Below, one piece after another: positions 1 through 8,701 of a stretch of DNA of 40,054 bases. Within the stretch, counting starts at the first letter, position 1. Every line of letters begins with the position of its first letter. The position numbers and the translations under genes are program-made. Location: assembly GCA_017548545.1 (NCBI GenBank), contig JAFYZW010000124.1, positions 1 to 40,054 on the forward strand, given 5' to 3'. The DNA comes from Bacteroidales bacterium. Lineage in GTDB: Bacteria > Bacteroidota > Bacteroidia > Bacteroidales > UBA3663. The notes under the pieces are model-generated. The model did no database searches. It had not been told where the DNA came from and saw nothing but the letters and a program-made list of their open reading frames with translations.

Positions 1-1109
1 GAATCGACGTTGTTGAAGAGCGCCATCGTATCGAGATCAGAAGTGACATTGCCCTTCTCGATCTGGTCGCGATAGGCGGAAAGCTTGCGGAACGATCCTT
101 TCAGATACTCTTCCATTACTTCGACCTTCGTATCGACATCAAGGTTATTATTGACGAGAGCCGAAGCAACAAGTTTGTCGGCTGCATCCTGATCGCCCGT
201 CATGCTGTAGTAATTGGCTTGGGCAACCCAAACGTAAGCATTATCGGGCTCCACGGCAGCAGCGGCTTCGTAAGTCTCCTTGGCTTGTGGTATCTGACCA
301 TACTGCATTTGCAAATCGCCCAACTGAACGCGGTAGCGGACCTCGTAGGGATAGCGAGCGATGAGTTTACGGTATTCGTCGAAACCCTCGTCAGTACGTT
401 TCTTGTCGCTGAGGATAGCAAACTTATAGCGTGTGAGTTGTTCGTTGATGCCTTCGATCTCCTCAAGCTTGTTGAGCATAGCAAGACATTCGTTCACGCT
501 ATCAAGACGCAGATAGATCTCCGACATGTTGTAGAGCGGCTCGCTCTTCTCGGGATAGTTGCGCACCAATCGCTCATAGCAGAGACGCGCATCCTCGATG
601 CGGTTCATGGCCAGGAAGAGATCGCCTTCCGCCTCGGTGTACCAGTAGTTGACTGAGTCGATGGCAATGGCCTGTTCGATGGATAGTATCGCATTCATTG
701 CATTGTTCTGCTCGCGATACTGGTTGCTGAGGAAGAAATAGGCAGCTGCCAAACCCGGGACCTGACCGGTGGTTGGATTCTTGACACCCTTCTTCGGCTC
801 CTTGGGTCCTTCAGTGGGCAGTTTGACCGTGAGTTCGTAACCCTGTGACGACATCACCGAGTCGTAGAACGACACCGCCTGCTTCATCAACCTCACGGCC
901 GAGTCGGGACGCTCGCATTGACTTTGGATCACTGCAAGGAAATAGAGGGAGTCGAAATACTGCTGTTCATCAAAGGTCAGCAGCGATTTCTCGGTTAGCT
1001 GCGTATTCTTCTTCCTTGCAGCCAAAGTTGCCGGCAGGAGCACTACCAGCAGGAGAAGGAGAATTATGTGATATCTTTGTTTGTACATTGGGTTCAAAGG
1101 GTGATTCAT
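1..1109 (-). CDS. Secreted tetratricopeptide-repeat protein, 3' end outside the window
   Basis: The protein begins with a hydrophobic signal-like segment (IILLLLLVVLLPATLAA) followed by helical repeats typical of TPR proteins, for example the stretch around AKETYEAAAAVEPDNAYVW. It is therefore likely exported and acts as a protein-protein scaffold in the cell envelope, but no catalytic domain is visible in the part present. The chosen start at 1109 overlaps the stop of the upstream radical SAM gene by four bases (ATGA), which suggests translational coupling. An in-frame ATG at 1088 is an alternative start and would place the hydrophobic segment closer to the N-terminus. The reading frame is open to the left edge, so the C-terminus is missing. 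The substrate or partner is unknown. TPR assignment is by repeat pattern only. Confidence 0.85.
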   Translation of the reverse strand, partial: MNHPLNPMYKQRYHIILLLLLVVLLPATLAARKKNTQLTEKSLLTFDEQQYFDSLYFLAVIQSQCERPDSAVRLMKQAVSFYDSVMSSQGYELTVKLPTEGPKEPKKGVKNPTTGQVPGLAAAYFFLSNQYREQNNAMNAILSIEQAIAIDSVNYWYTEAEGDLFLAMNRIEDARLCYERLVRNYPEKSEPLYNMSEIYLRLDSVNECLAMLNKLEEIEGINEQLTRYKFAILSDKKRTDEGFDEYRKLIARYPYEVRYRVQLGDLQMQYGQIPQAKETYEAAAAVEPDNAYVWVAQANYYSMTGDQDAADKLVASALVNNNLDVDTKVEVMEEYLKGSFRKLSAYRDQIEKGNVTSDLDTMALFNNVD

Positions 1110-1888
1110 GCAATGCTTACGTTGAAACCTTCAGCCACGAGGGGAGCGACCAGTTGCGCCATCTCCTCTTTCGAAACCTTCACGAGGTCGGGTTCGGGCG
1201 TTGGGCGATCGAGGCTATAGACCATGATCTGATGAGGCTTGATTTCGCGCATAAGATCACACCATGCACTGACCTCTTGGGGTGTCGTATTATCGACCAC
1301 CTTGCCATCATGCCGGCCACGCAGGAACATCGTCTGGACAATGAGCTGGCCTCGAAAAGACTTCATGCCATCGACAATATGGCGCACGCTGTAGTTTCTA
1401 TCGGTTGGCTGATCGATGAGATGGATCGTCTCGTCGAAGGCTCCGTCAATCTTGAGGATGTTGTTATCGACCTTAAGCAAGGCTGCATGCACCTCGGGAT
1501 CGGACATACGCGTGGCATTGCTCAACACACTCACCCTCGCATTCGGATAATAGCGATCACGTAGAGCAATGGTACGATCGATGACCTCGGCGAACCGCGG
1601 ATGAAGCGTGGGTTCGCCGTTGCCTGCAAAAGTGATTACATCGATATTCCTCCCTTCGGCCTGCTCTTCCTGAAGCTTGGTCTCGAGTTCCTCCATCACC
1701 GCATCAGCATCAGGGAAACGTCCCCCTTTGTGGTCCTTGTTCCATCCGCACTCGCAATAGATGCAGTCGAATGAACAGATCTTGGCATCCTTGGGCAGGA
1801 GATTCACGCCAAGGCTGATGCCCAGTCTGCGACTATGAATAGGACCAATGATATTGTCGTTGTAAATATTTGGTTTACGTTCTTGCAT
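1106..1888 (-). CDS. Radical SAM protein, COG0731-like
   Basis: This 260-residue protein carries the radical SAM cluster motif CSFDCIYC near residues 38-45, whose three cysteines would bind a [4Fe-4S] cluster that cleaves S-adenosylmethionine. The preceding segment SRRLGISLGVNLLP and the later TFAGNGEPTLHP match the COG0731 group, which is related to wyosine-type tRNA modification enzymes. The substrate of the bacterial members is not settled, and no extra C-terminal cluster motif is seen. An ATG ten codons upstream (1918) is possible, but it would overlap the -7 promoter element at 1916-1923, so 1888 is preferred. The gene is followed by the TPR gene with a four-base overlap, so the two probably form one transcript. 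Confidence 0.88.
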   Translation of the reverse strand: MQERKPNIYNDNIIGPIHSRRLGISLGVNLLPKDAKICSFDCIYCECGWNKDHKGGRFPDADAVMEELETKLQEEQAEGRNIDVITFAGNGEPTLHPRFAEVIDRTIALRDRYYPNARVSVLSNATRMSDPEVHAALLKVDNNILKIDGAFDETIHLIDQPTDRNYSVRHIVDGMKSFRGQLIVQTMFLRGRHDGKVVDNTTPQEVSAWCDLMREIKPHQIMVYSLDRPTPEPDLVKVSKEEMAQLVAPLVAEGFNVSIA

Positions 1889-1915
1889 CGTTGAGAAATG
1901 TACATTTTTCGGGAG

Positions 1916-1947
1916 CAAAGTTACGAAAAAATCCTAACACGACCAAA
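1916..1947 (-). promoter_or_regulatory. Bacteroidetes-type promoter for the radical SAM - TPR pair
   Basis: On the minus strand, TTTG at 1947-1944 is followed by 20 bases and then TAACTTTG at 1923-1916. This matches the Bacteroidetes sigma-ABfr pattern TTTG-N20-TAnnTTTG. It lies just downstream of the ilvC terminator and 28 bases before the ATG at 1888. Confidence 0.75.
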
Positions 1948-1976
1948 TCTATGCACCAATTTTTCACATATTTAAT

Positions 1977-2008
1977 AAAAAAGGCCCCGAAACCATCGGT
2001 TTCAGGGC
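1977..2008 (-). terminator. Intrinsic terminator of the ilv operon
   Basis: An 11-position stem with one mismatch pairs 1984-1994 with 1998-2008 around a three-base loop. On the minus strand it is followed directly by six T residues (1982-1977). It lies about 45 bases after the ilvC stop codon. Confidence 0.85.
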
Positions 2009-2054
2009 TTTGGGTCGTATCTTTACACGTTGTGTAAAAGATGGGTCCTTCGGA

Positions 2055-3098
2055 TTAGTTGTTCTCAGGACGGAGCTTGCGCACGGTAACAGCAGTCTGC
2101 CACATCTCGCTTTCGCGCAGTGCCTTGAGTTCCTTTTCGAGGCCAGCACGATAGTCGGGCTTGGAGTTGGCATCGATGGAGATCTGAGCCTCGTTGCCGA
2201 GCTTCACGCTCATGTAGAGCCACTGGCAGATGGGCTTGATGGCATCGTGGAAACGTGGATACCAGTCGAGAGCACCACGCTGAGCTGTGGTCGAGCAGTT
2301 GGCATACATCCAGTCCATGCCATTCTTAGCGAAAAGAGGCATGAGTGACTGAGTGAGTTCCTCCACAGTCTCGTTGAAGGCCTCCGAAGGAGAATGGCCA
2401 TTCTCACGAAGCACCTCATACTGAGCAAGGAGAAGACCCTGGATTGCACCCATCAGAGAGCCACGCTCGCCGGTGAGGTCAGAGGTGGCCTCGCGCTGGA
2501 AAGTGGTCTCGAAGAGGTAACCCGAACCAATACCGATACCGAGGGCGATGGTGCGGTCGTAGGCGCGGCCTGTGGCATCCTGATAGACTGCATACGAAGA
2601 GTTGAGGCCACGGCCTTCGAGGAACATGGTACGAAGAGAAGTACCCGAGCCCTTTGGAGCCACCATGATCACGTCGATATCCTTCTGGGGAACACAGCCT
2701 GTGCGGTCGTTCCATGTGATAGCAAATCCGTGTGAGAAATAGAGAGCCTTGCCTGGGGTGAGATACTGCTTGAGAGTAGGCCATACGCTCATCACGGCTG
2801 CATCAGAGAGCAGACACATCACGATGGTAGCCTTCTGGGCTGCCTCCTCGATGCTGAAGAGAGTCTTGCCGGGTACCCAACCGTCGCTGATGGCCTTCTC
2901 GAAGGTCTTACCCTGACGCTGGCCAACGATAACGTTGAAACCGTTGTCACGCAGGTTGAGCGACTGGCCGGGGCCCTGTACGCCGTAACCGATCACTGCA
3001 ATAGTCTCGTCCTTCAGGACTTCACGTGCTTTCTCAAGAGGATACTCCTCGCGGGTCACCACATTCTCGATGACGCCGCCAAAATTCAATTGTGCCAT
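2055..3098 (-). CDS. ilvC: Ketol-acid reductoisomerase
   Basis: The enzyme isomerises and reduces acetolactate or acetohydroxybutyrate to the dihydroxy acids, using NAD(P)H and Mg2+, as the second common step of valine, isoleucine and leucine synthesis. The N-terminal Rossmann motif GYGVQGPGQSLNLRDNG begins near residue 37 and is followed by VAPKGSGTSLR in the part linking to the metal-binding domain. At 347 residues it has the length of short (class I) members. The GPGQ form of the nucleotide loop replaces the more familiar GNQGRAH pattern, which may bear on cofactor preference, although this is inference. It is the last gene of ilvD-ilvB-ilvN-ilvC, 35 bases after ilvN, and is followed by a strong terminator. 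Confidence 0.97.
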   Translation of the reverse strand: MAQLNFGGVIENVVTREEYPLEKAREVLKDETIAVIGYGVQGPGQSLNLRDNGFNVIVGQRQGKTFEKAISDGWVPGKTLFSIEEAAQKATIVMCLLSDAAVMSVWPTLKQYLTPGKALYFSHGFAITWNDRTGCVPQKDIDVIMVAPKGSGTSLRTMFLEGRGLNSSYAVYQDATGRAYDRTIALGIGIGSGYLFETTFQREATSDLTGERGSLMGAIQGLLLAQYEVLRENGHSPSEAFNETVEELTQSLMPLFAKNGMDWMYANCSTTAQRGALDWYPRFHDAIKPICQWLYMSVKLGNEAQISIDANSKPDYRAGLEKELKALRESEMWQTAVTVRKLRPENN

Positions 3099-3133
3099 AT
3101 TGATAATTATTTATGAGTTATTGATTATTTCAT

Positions 3134-3958
3134 TTATTCTGCCTTCTCATGCTCTTCCTCGCGCTTGGTCAGATACTGGTCCAGACGTTCGATGCACGAC
3201 TTGGTGATGGAGATGCGTCCTGAACGTACGAACTGCAGGACGCAACCCAGTTTATTGAGTTGGTTGAAGTTGTCGAGCACATCGGCTGTGATGCCTGTCT
3301 TCTCGACAATGGTGTAGGTGGGATTGACCTCCACAATGTGGGCATCGTGGCGACGTACGATACGCGACACCTCGGGATTAGCGAGCACCATCGGCGTTGA
3401 CAGCTTCAACAACGAGGTTTCGAGGATGAAAATCTCGTCATCGACGAAGCAGTTGGCCTGCAGCACATCGATGCGTTTCTCGATCTGCTTGGTGAGCATC
3501 TCGGCCATCTCCTGCTTGCAGTAGCAGGTGATCGTGTATTTATGTACGCCTGGTGTCGAAGAAGCGCATACGTTGAGCGTCTCGATATTGACCTGACGAC
3601 GAGTAAAGACGGCCGTAATCTGATTTAGGATACCCGCATAGTTCTCGGAATAGACTATCAGCGTGTAATGCGTCAGACCCTCATGCAAGGGGCTGAGCAA
3701 TGCTCCCTCCTTGCCCAAAGTAGCAGGTGCATCGACAGCAGTCTTTGAGAATCGTTCGTGAAAACCTCCGTCCTTCAGGTCTTCGGCCAATGATGCCGAA
3801 CGCTCGCGATAGAGATTCTTCTCGTACGAGTTGCGGTCTATGGCAGCCGCTGCCTTCACAGCCTCATCCAAAGCCTGCAATGAAGCTTGTGCCTCATCGC
3901 ATTTGCCGCAAGTGTTGCAATCGCCACACTCACCGCCATTTTTTACATGTTCTGCCAT
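3134..3958 (-). CDS. ilvN: Acetolactate synthase small (regulatory) subunit with Cys-rich N-terminal extension
   Basis: Residues from about 97 onward form a normal ACT-domain regulatory subunit (HYTLIVYSENYAGILNQI, then VNIETLNVCAS), which would bind the catalytic subunit IlvB and mediate feedback by branched-chain amino acids. The protein has 274 residues, about 95 more than typical small subunits. The extra N-terminus contains C11-x2-C14-x2-C17-x2-C20 (CGDCNTCGKC), followed by an Ala-rich, probably helical segment (residues 23-42) and a charged linker. The start is well supported because the ATG lies one base after the ilvB stop and no closer in-frame ATG precedes the ACT domain. The four cysteines could bind a metal or an iron-sulfur cluster, but that role is inference. 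Confidence 0.93.
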   Translation of the reverse strand: MAEHVKNGGECGDCNTCGKCDEAQASLQALDEAVKAAAAIDRNSYEKNLYRERSASLAEDLKDGGFHERFSKTAVDAPATLGKEGALLSPLHEGLTHYTLIVYSENYAGILNQITAVFTRRQVNIETLNVCASSTPGVHKYTITCYCKQEMAEMLTKQIEKRIDVLQANCFVDDEIFILETSLLKLSTPMVLANPEVSRIVRRHDAHIVEVNPTYTIVEKTGITADVLDNFNQLNKLGCVLQFVRSGRISITKSCIERLDQYLTKREEEHEKAE

Positions 3959-3959
3959 A

Positions 3960-5657
3960 TTACTTGATTTCTAATAACATCTCATCCACATTGGAGCCTG
4001 GAGGAGTCATCGGTAAAACATTGTCTTCTTCCTTCACCGCGCAATGCAACAGGTATGGGCCCTTGGTATCGAGCATCTCACGGATGGCCTCATCGAGATC
4101 CTCGCGCTCAACGACGGTGCGACAGGGGATGCCATAGCCTTTAGCAATCAGCTCGTAGTCGGGGTTCATCATAGGAGTGAACGAGTAACGCTTGTTGAAG
4201 AACAGATACTGCCATTGGCGCACATTGCCCAGATAATTGTTGTTGAGCAAGATCATCTTGACAGGAGCCTGCTGTTCCATGATGGTGCCCAGTTCCTGAA
4301 TGGTCATCTGAAAACCTCCGTCACCCACAAACATGCAGACGGTGCGGTCGGGAGCTCCAAAGGTGGCACCTATCGCAGCAGGAAGGGCAAATCCCATCGT
4401 GCCACAACCGCCTGAAGTGACGATGGAACGTTTCTTCGTAAACTTGAAGTAACGGCATCCGAAAAGCTGGTTCTGACCAACATCGGTAACGAGGATCGCC
4501 TCGTTGTTGGCTGCCTCGCTCACCTTGCGGATCACTTCAGCCATCAGCAATGGGCCTTCTGTTGGATGCAATGCCTTGTCGATGACCTTTTCATATTCCT
4601 TCTCTTCGTATGGCTTGAAGCCTGCAATCCACGAACCGTGCTTGGCCTCATCGACATACGAAGCAACATCAACCAAGGTCTGCTTGCAGTCGCCAAGGAC
4701 TGCCAGATCGACTTTCACGTTCTTGTTGATCTCCGACGGGTCAATCTCAAAATGGATGACCTTGGCCTGCTTGGCATAAGTCTTGAGATTGCCTGTCACA
4801 CGATCGTCGAAGCGCATACCCACAGCAATCAGCAGGTCGCACTGGTTGGTCATCACATTGGGTCCAAGGTTGCCATGCATACCGAGCATACCCTTGTTGA
4901 GCGGATGATCGGAAGGGATGGCCGAAAGACCTAACATCGTACATCCAAAAGGAATCTGCGCCTTCTCGATGAGGTCGAGCACCTCCTGATTGGCACCTGC
5001 CAGTTCGACACCCTGTCCCACCAGCATGAACGGCTTCACGCTCTGGTTGATCATCTCGGCTGCCTTCATGATGACCGATCGGTCACAAACAGGAGAAGGA
5101 ACATACGAACGGATGAAATTGACCTTCTGCGGCTCGAAGTCGATGACGGTGGTCTGGGCGTTCTTCGTGAAGTCGAGCACCACGGGTCCTGGACGTCCAG
5201 TCCCTGCAATATAGAATGCACGAGCCACGGCCCATGCCACATCCTCGGCACGACGGATCTGATAGTTCCACTTGCTGACAGGTTGTGTCACACCCACTAC
5301 ATCGACCTCCTGGAAGGCATCGGTGCCCAACATGGCAGCACCTACCTGTCCACAAATGACAACGAGGGGAGTCGAGTCAATCATTGCATCGGCAAGGCCG
5401 GTGATGGTGTTCATGGCACCGGGGCCCGATGTTACCAGCACCACACCCGTACGTCCGCTGACGCGAGCATAACCTTGTGCGGCATGGATGGCTCCTTGCT
5501 CATGTCTTACCAGCACATGATTGAGCTTGTCGCGATGATCATACAGTGCATCGTAGGTAGGCATGATAGCTCCTCCAGGATAACCGAAGAGGGTGGTGAC
5601 ACCCTGGTTCTCGAGGCTGCGCATCAGCGCTTCTGCACCAGATATTCTTTCTGACAT
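3960..5657 (-). CDS. ilvB: Acetolactate synthase large (catalytic) subunit
   Basis: This thiamine-diphosphate enzyme condenses two pyruvates to acetolactate, or pyruvate with 2-oxobutyrate to acetohydroxybutyrate. The three domains of the family are all present. The N-terminal domain contains the catalytic glutamate region RHEQGAIHAAQGYAR with E53. The central domain follows, and the C-terminal domain has the ThDP/Mg2+ motif starting at GDG 445-447 and ending near NNNYLG at about 472-477. The length of 565 residues is usual. It is separated by one base from ilvN and by 28 bases from ilvD, so all are probably on one mRNA. FAD is expected as a structural cofactor from family knowledge only. Confidence 0.97.
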   Translation of the reverse strand: MSERISGAEALMRSLENQGVTTLFGYPGGAIMPTYDALYDHRDKLNHVLVRHEQGAIHAAQGYARVSGRTGVVLVTSGPGAMNTITGLADAMIDSTPLVVICGQVGAAMLGTDAFQEVDVVGVTQPVSKWNYQIRRAEDVAWAVARAFYIAGTGRPGPVVLDFTKNAQTTVIDFEPQKVNFIRSYVPSPVCDRSVIMKAAEMINQSVKPFMLVGQGVELAGANQEVLDLIEKAQIPFGCTMLGLSAIPSDHPLNKGMLGMHGNLGPNVMTNQCDLLIAVGMRFDDRVTGNLKTYAKQAKVIHFEIDPSEINKNVKVDLAVLGDCKQTLVDVASYVDEAKHGSWIAGFKPYEEKEYEKVIDKALHPTEGPLLMAEVIRKVSEAANNEAILVTDVGQNQLFGCRYFKFTKKRSIVTSGGCGTMGFALPAAIGATFGAPDRTVCMFVGDGGFQMTIQELGTIMEQQAPVKMILLNNNYLGNVRQWQYLFFNKRYSFTPMMNPDYELIAKGYGIPCRTVVEREDLDEAIREMLDTKGPYLLHCAVKEEDNVLPMTPPGSNVDEMLLEIK

Positions 5658-5685
5658 TCTATGAGTTGATTCTTAATGGATTTGA

Positions 5686-7488
5686 CTAATCGATGATACG
5701 CACACCGCCCTTGTCGGCCGAAGAAACTGACTGTGCATAGGCACGGAGGGCCTTGCTGACCACACGATTGCGCTTGAGTGGCTGCTGTGGACGTGCGGCA
5801 AGTTCTTCATCGCTGAGTTTGACATTGATGGAACGAGTGGGAATGTCGATGACGATGATGTCACCATCCTTGATCTTTCCGATGTTGCCACCAGCTGCAG
5901 CCTCAGGACTGATGTGTCCGATAGAAAGGCCGGATGTGCCGCCCGAGAAACGTCCGTCGGTGATGAGGGCACATTCCTTGCCCATGTGCATCGACTTGAT
6001 GTATGAGGTGGGATAAAGCATCTCCTGCATACCGGGGCCACCCTTGGGACCTTCGTGGGTGATTACCACGCAATCGCCCTTCTTGACCTTGCCGCCCAAA
6101 ATGCCTTCACAAGCATCTTCCTGCGAGTCGAAGCAAACGGCAGGACCTTCGAAATGCCAAAGCTCGGGAGCTACACCAGCGGTCTTGACGACGCAACCAT
6201 CTTGTGCGATGTTGCCGAAGAGCACAGCCAGTCCACCATCCTTGGTGTAAGCGTGTTCGATGTCGCGGATACAACCATTGGCACGATCCGTATCGAGGGT
6301 CTCCCACTGTGCGTTCTGCGAACCCATACGGATAGAGAACTTGCCAGCAGGTGCACTGTGATAGATACGGTTGGCCTCGGGGTCGATGTTCTCCTTGAGG
6401 ATAGAGTACTTCTCGATGTCCTCGCCCAGTGTAGCACCATTGACGCGCTTGCAGGTGAGGTCAAGGAGATTGCCCTTGGCCAGTTCACCCATGATACCAA
6501 GGATACCACCTGCACGATTCTCCTCCTGCACCGAATACTTCTGCGTGTTAGGAGCCAGCTTGCAGAGGCAAGGCACCACACGACTCAGGCGGTCGATATC
6601 TTTCATCTCGAAATCAACGCCTGCCTCCTGTGCGACGGCAAGAAGATGAAGCACCGTATTCGACGAACCACCCATGGCAATGTCGAGGGTCATGGCATTG
6701 AGGAATGCGGCACGTGTGGCAATGCTGCGTGGCAGTACGCTCTCGTCGCCCTCCTCATAGTATTTCAAAGCGTTCTTGACGATCAACTGGGCTGCGTCCT
6801 TGAAGAGCTGAATGCGGTTTACGTGAGTGGCAAGGATGGAACCGTTACCAGGCAGGGAAAGACCGATGGCTTCCGTCAAGGAGTTCATGGAGTTTGCGGT
6901 AAACATACCCGAGCATGAACCACAGCCAGGACAAGCACAGCTCTCGATCTCGGCCATCTCCTCATCGCTCACCGAAGGATCGGCACCCTTCACCATGGCA
7001 GTGATAAGGTCGGCATTCTCGCCGCGCCATTTGCCAGCTTCCATGGGGCCTCCGCTGCAGAAGACTGCAGGGATGTTAAGACGCATGGCAGCCATCAGCA
7101 TACCTGGTGTCACCTTGTCGCAATTGGAGATACATATCATCGCATCAGCCTTGTGCGCATTGACCATATATTCCACCGAGTCGGCAATGATGTCGCGCGA
7201 CGGAAGGGAATACAGCATACCGTCATGTCCCATGGCAATGCCATCATCGACAGCAATGGTATTGAACTCAGCAGCAAAGCAGCCGAGCTTCTCGATTTCA
7301 GCCTTCACAATCTGGCCGATCTCGTGCAGATGGGTATGACCGGGGACAAACTGGGTAAAGGAGTTGACGATGGCGATAACTGGTTTGCCAAACATTTCAC
7401 GCTTCATTCCATTGGCAACCCATAGGGCGCGAGCGCCTGCCATCCTACGACCTTCGGTGGTCTGTGCACTTCTGAGTTTAATCTTCAT
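5686..7488 (-). CDS. ilvD: Dihydroxy-acid dehydratase
   Basis: The enzyme dehydrates the dihydroxy acids made by IlvC to 2-oxo acids, the third common step of branched-chain amino acid synthesis. The iron-sulfur ligand regions are clear: [12 protein letters not shown] with C123, and [13 protein letters not shown] around residues 184-196. C-terminal motifs include [14 protein letters not shown] and [16 protein letters not shown]. The overall sequence resembles the E. coli oxygen-sensitive [4Fe-4S] type closely, and the position near residue 49 that carries cysteine in [2Fe-2S] types is not cysteine here. The ATG at 7488 gives 600 residues starting [21 protein letters not shown] longer frame to 7539 adds an unlike 17-residue stretch and is rejected. 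It is the first gene of the ilv operon. Confidence 0.96.
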   Translation of the reverse strand: MKIKLRSAQTTEGRRMAGARALWVANGMKREMFGKPVIAIVNSFTQFVPGHTHLHEIGQIVKAEIEKLGCFAAEFNTIAVDDGIAMGHDGMLYSLPSRDIIADSVEYMVNAHKADAMICISNCDKVTPGMLMAAMRLNIPAVFCSGGPMEAGKWRGENADLITAMVKGADPSVSDEEMAEIESCACPGCGSCSGMFTANSMNSLTEAIGLSLPGNGSILATHVNRIQLFKDAAQLIVKNALKYYEEGDESVLPRSIATRAAFLNAMTLDIAMGGSSNTVLHLLAVAQEAGVDFEMKDIDRLSRVVPCLCKLAPNTQKYSVQEENRAGGILGIMGELAKGNLLDLTCKRVNGATLGEDIEKYSILKENIDPEANRIYHSAPAGKFSIRMGSQNAQWETLDTDRANGCIRDIEHAYTKDGGLAVLFGNIAQDGCVVKTAGVAPELWHFEGPAVCFDSQEDACEGILGGKVKKGDCVVITHEGPKGGPGMQEMLYPTSYIKSMHMGKECALITDGRFSGGTSGLSIGHISPEAAAGGNIGKIKDGDIIVIDIPTRSINVKLSDEELAARPQQPLKRNRVVSKALRAYAQSVSSADKGGVRIID

Positions 7489-7582
7489 ATTTATCAAACA
7501 ATAAAGGATAGTCCGTCTCGCGCATAGATAAAAAATCAAGAGAAGAACATACCATTAAACACAATACACGTAAAAGTGACTG

Positions 7583-7590
7583 CAAAGATA
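7583..7590 (-). promoter_or_regulatory. Probable -7 element for the ilv operon
   Basis: TATCTTTG reads on the minus strand from 7590 to 7583, a perfect TAnnTTTG match about 95 bases before the ilvD ATG. No convincing TTTG is found 19-21 bases further upstream. The leader of about 85 bases has no evident attenuator hairpin or leader peptide rich in Ile, Val or Leu codons. Confidence 0.6.
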
Positions 7591-7708
7591 TATACTTTTT
7601 TCGACATTGCATAATAAAAAGGGAAAAAATGATGCAATTTCACATTTTTTACTTCATTTTATTACAAAAAAGCAACTATAAACGGCAAATTAATGACTTT
7701 CAAGAGTA

Positions 7709-7757
7709 TCTAGCGTCTCTAGATTATCTAGAGTTTCTAGAATTTCTAGATTATCTG
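7709..7757. repeat. 9-bp tandem repeat with TCTAG core
   Basis: TCTAG starts at 7709, 7718, 7727, 7736 and 7745, exactly nine bases apart, with a degenerate sixth copy at 7754. The four intervening bases vary (cgtc, atta, agtt, aatt, atta), while the TCTAG core is constant and mostly forms TCTAGA palindromes. The repeat lies in the 346-base gap between nadC and ilvD, next to the hairpin at 7764-7802. The rest of this gap (7591-7708) is AT-rich and shows no gene. Confidence 0.9.
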
Positions 7758-7763
7758 TAATAC

Positions 7764-7802
7764 AGTTATGGGGCTCACCCTCTAAGGATGAGCCCCATAA
7801 CT
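7764..7802 (-). terminator. Strong hairpin after nadC, probable transcription terminator
   Basis: A perfect 14-bp stem (AGTTATGGGGCTCA at 7764-7777 with its complement at 7789-7802) encloses an 11-base loop. It follows the nadC stop codon by about 30 bases on the minus strand. The T tract after it on that strand is weak, while the plus side has TTTTTT at 7813-7818. It is therefore assigned as the end of the five-gene operon with some reserve. Confidence 0.65.
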
Positions 7803-7834
7803 ATAGATAATTGTTTTTTCAAAACAAGCAGAAA

Positions 7835-8689
7835 TCACTTCACAGCCTTGAACGACATGTCAAGACCCTTGACAGAATGGGTCAGGGCGCCGAACGAGAT
7901 GTAATCCACACCTGCCTTGGCGTATGGCAACATCGTGTCGTAGGTAATGCCACCCGACGATTCGGTCTCGCAACGATGATTGACAATCTTCACAGCCTTG
8001 GCTGTGTCTTCGGGAGTGAAGTTGTCGAACATGATGCGATCAACACCCTCTGCCAAAGCCTCGTCGAGTTCCTTGAAGTTGCGCACTTCCACCTCGATCT
8101 TGAGGTTCTTGCCCTTTTCCTTGCAGTACTGCTTGGCGCGGCTGATGGCATTGTGAATACCTCCAGAGAAATCGACGTGGTTATCCTTGAGCAGGATCAT
8201 GTCGAACAGACCGATGCGGTGATTGCAACCGCCACCGATCTTGACAGCCATCTTCTCGAGAATACGCATACCGGGAGTGGTCTTGCGGGTGTCGAGCACT
8301 TTGGTTCCTGTACCCTCCAGTGCCTTGACATAACGAGCCGTCATCGTGGCAATGCCGCTCATACGCTGCATGATGTTGAGCATCAGACGCTCGGTCTGGA
8401 GAAGACTCTGCTCCTTGCCGGTAACGACGAAAGGCACATCACCTGGCTTCACATGGGTACCATCCTCCATGAAAACCTCCATCTTGAGCTCTGGGTCGAA
8501 AGCATTGAACACACGACGGGCGATATCTACACCTGCCAGGATGCCTTCCTCCTTGATCAGCAGCTTCTGCTTGCCAATGGCGTCAGCAGGGATGCAGCAA
8601 AGGGTGGTATGGTCGCCATCACCGATATCCTCGGCGAAACTCAGTTTGATGAGCTCCTCGATGAGCTCGTTGACAATCTTCTCGTCCAT
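7835..8689 (-). CDS. nadC: Quinolinate phosphoribosyltransferase (carboxylating)
   Basis: NadC converts quinolinate and PRPP to nicotinate mononucleotide with loss of CO2, in de novo NAD synthesis in the cytoplasm. Family motifs are present in order: EDIGDGDHTT near residue 20, then TRKTTPGMRILEK (near 134), GGGCNHRIGLFDMILLKDNH (near 153), EVEVRNFKELDEAL, and ISFGALTHS near the C-terminus. The length of 284 residues is normal. It is the last gene of the operon that starts at the 12661 promoter, only 12 bases after the acyltransferase stop. The nadA and nadB partners are not in this window. Confidence 0.96.
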   Translation of the reverse strand: MDEKIVNELIEELIKLSFAEDIGDGDHTTLCCIPADAIGKQKLLIKEEGILAGVDIARRVFNAFDPELKMEVFMEDGTHVKPGDVPFVVTGKEQSLLQTERLMLNIMQRMSGIATMTARYVKALEGTGTKVLDTRKTTPGMRILEKMAVKIGGGCNHRIGLFDMILLKDNHVDFSGGIHNAISRAKQYCKEKGKNLKIEVEVRNFKELDEALAEGVDRIMFDNFTPEDTAKAVKIVNHRCETESSGGITYDTMLPYAKAGVDYISFGALTHSVKGLDMSFKAVK

Positions 8690-8701
8690 AGTATGAAAGT
8701 G

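Noticed and set aside
7489..7590. Attenuator or leader peptide for the ilv operon
   Set aside because: No small frame rich in Ile, Val or Leu codons and no competing hairpins were found between the -7 element and the ilvD start.
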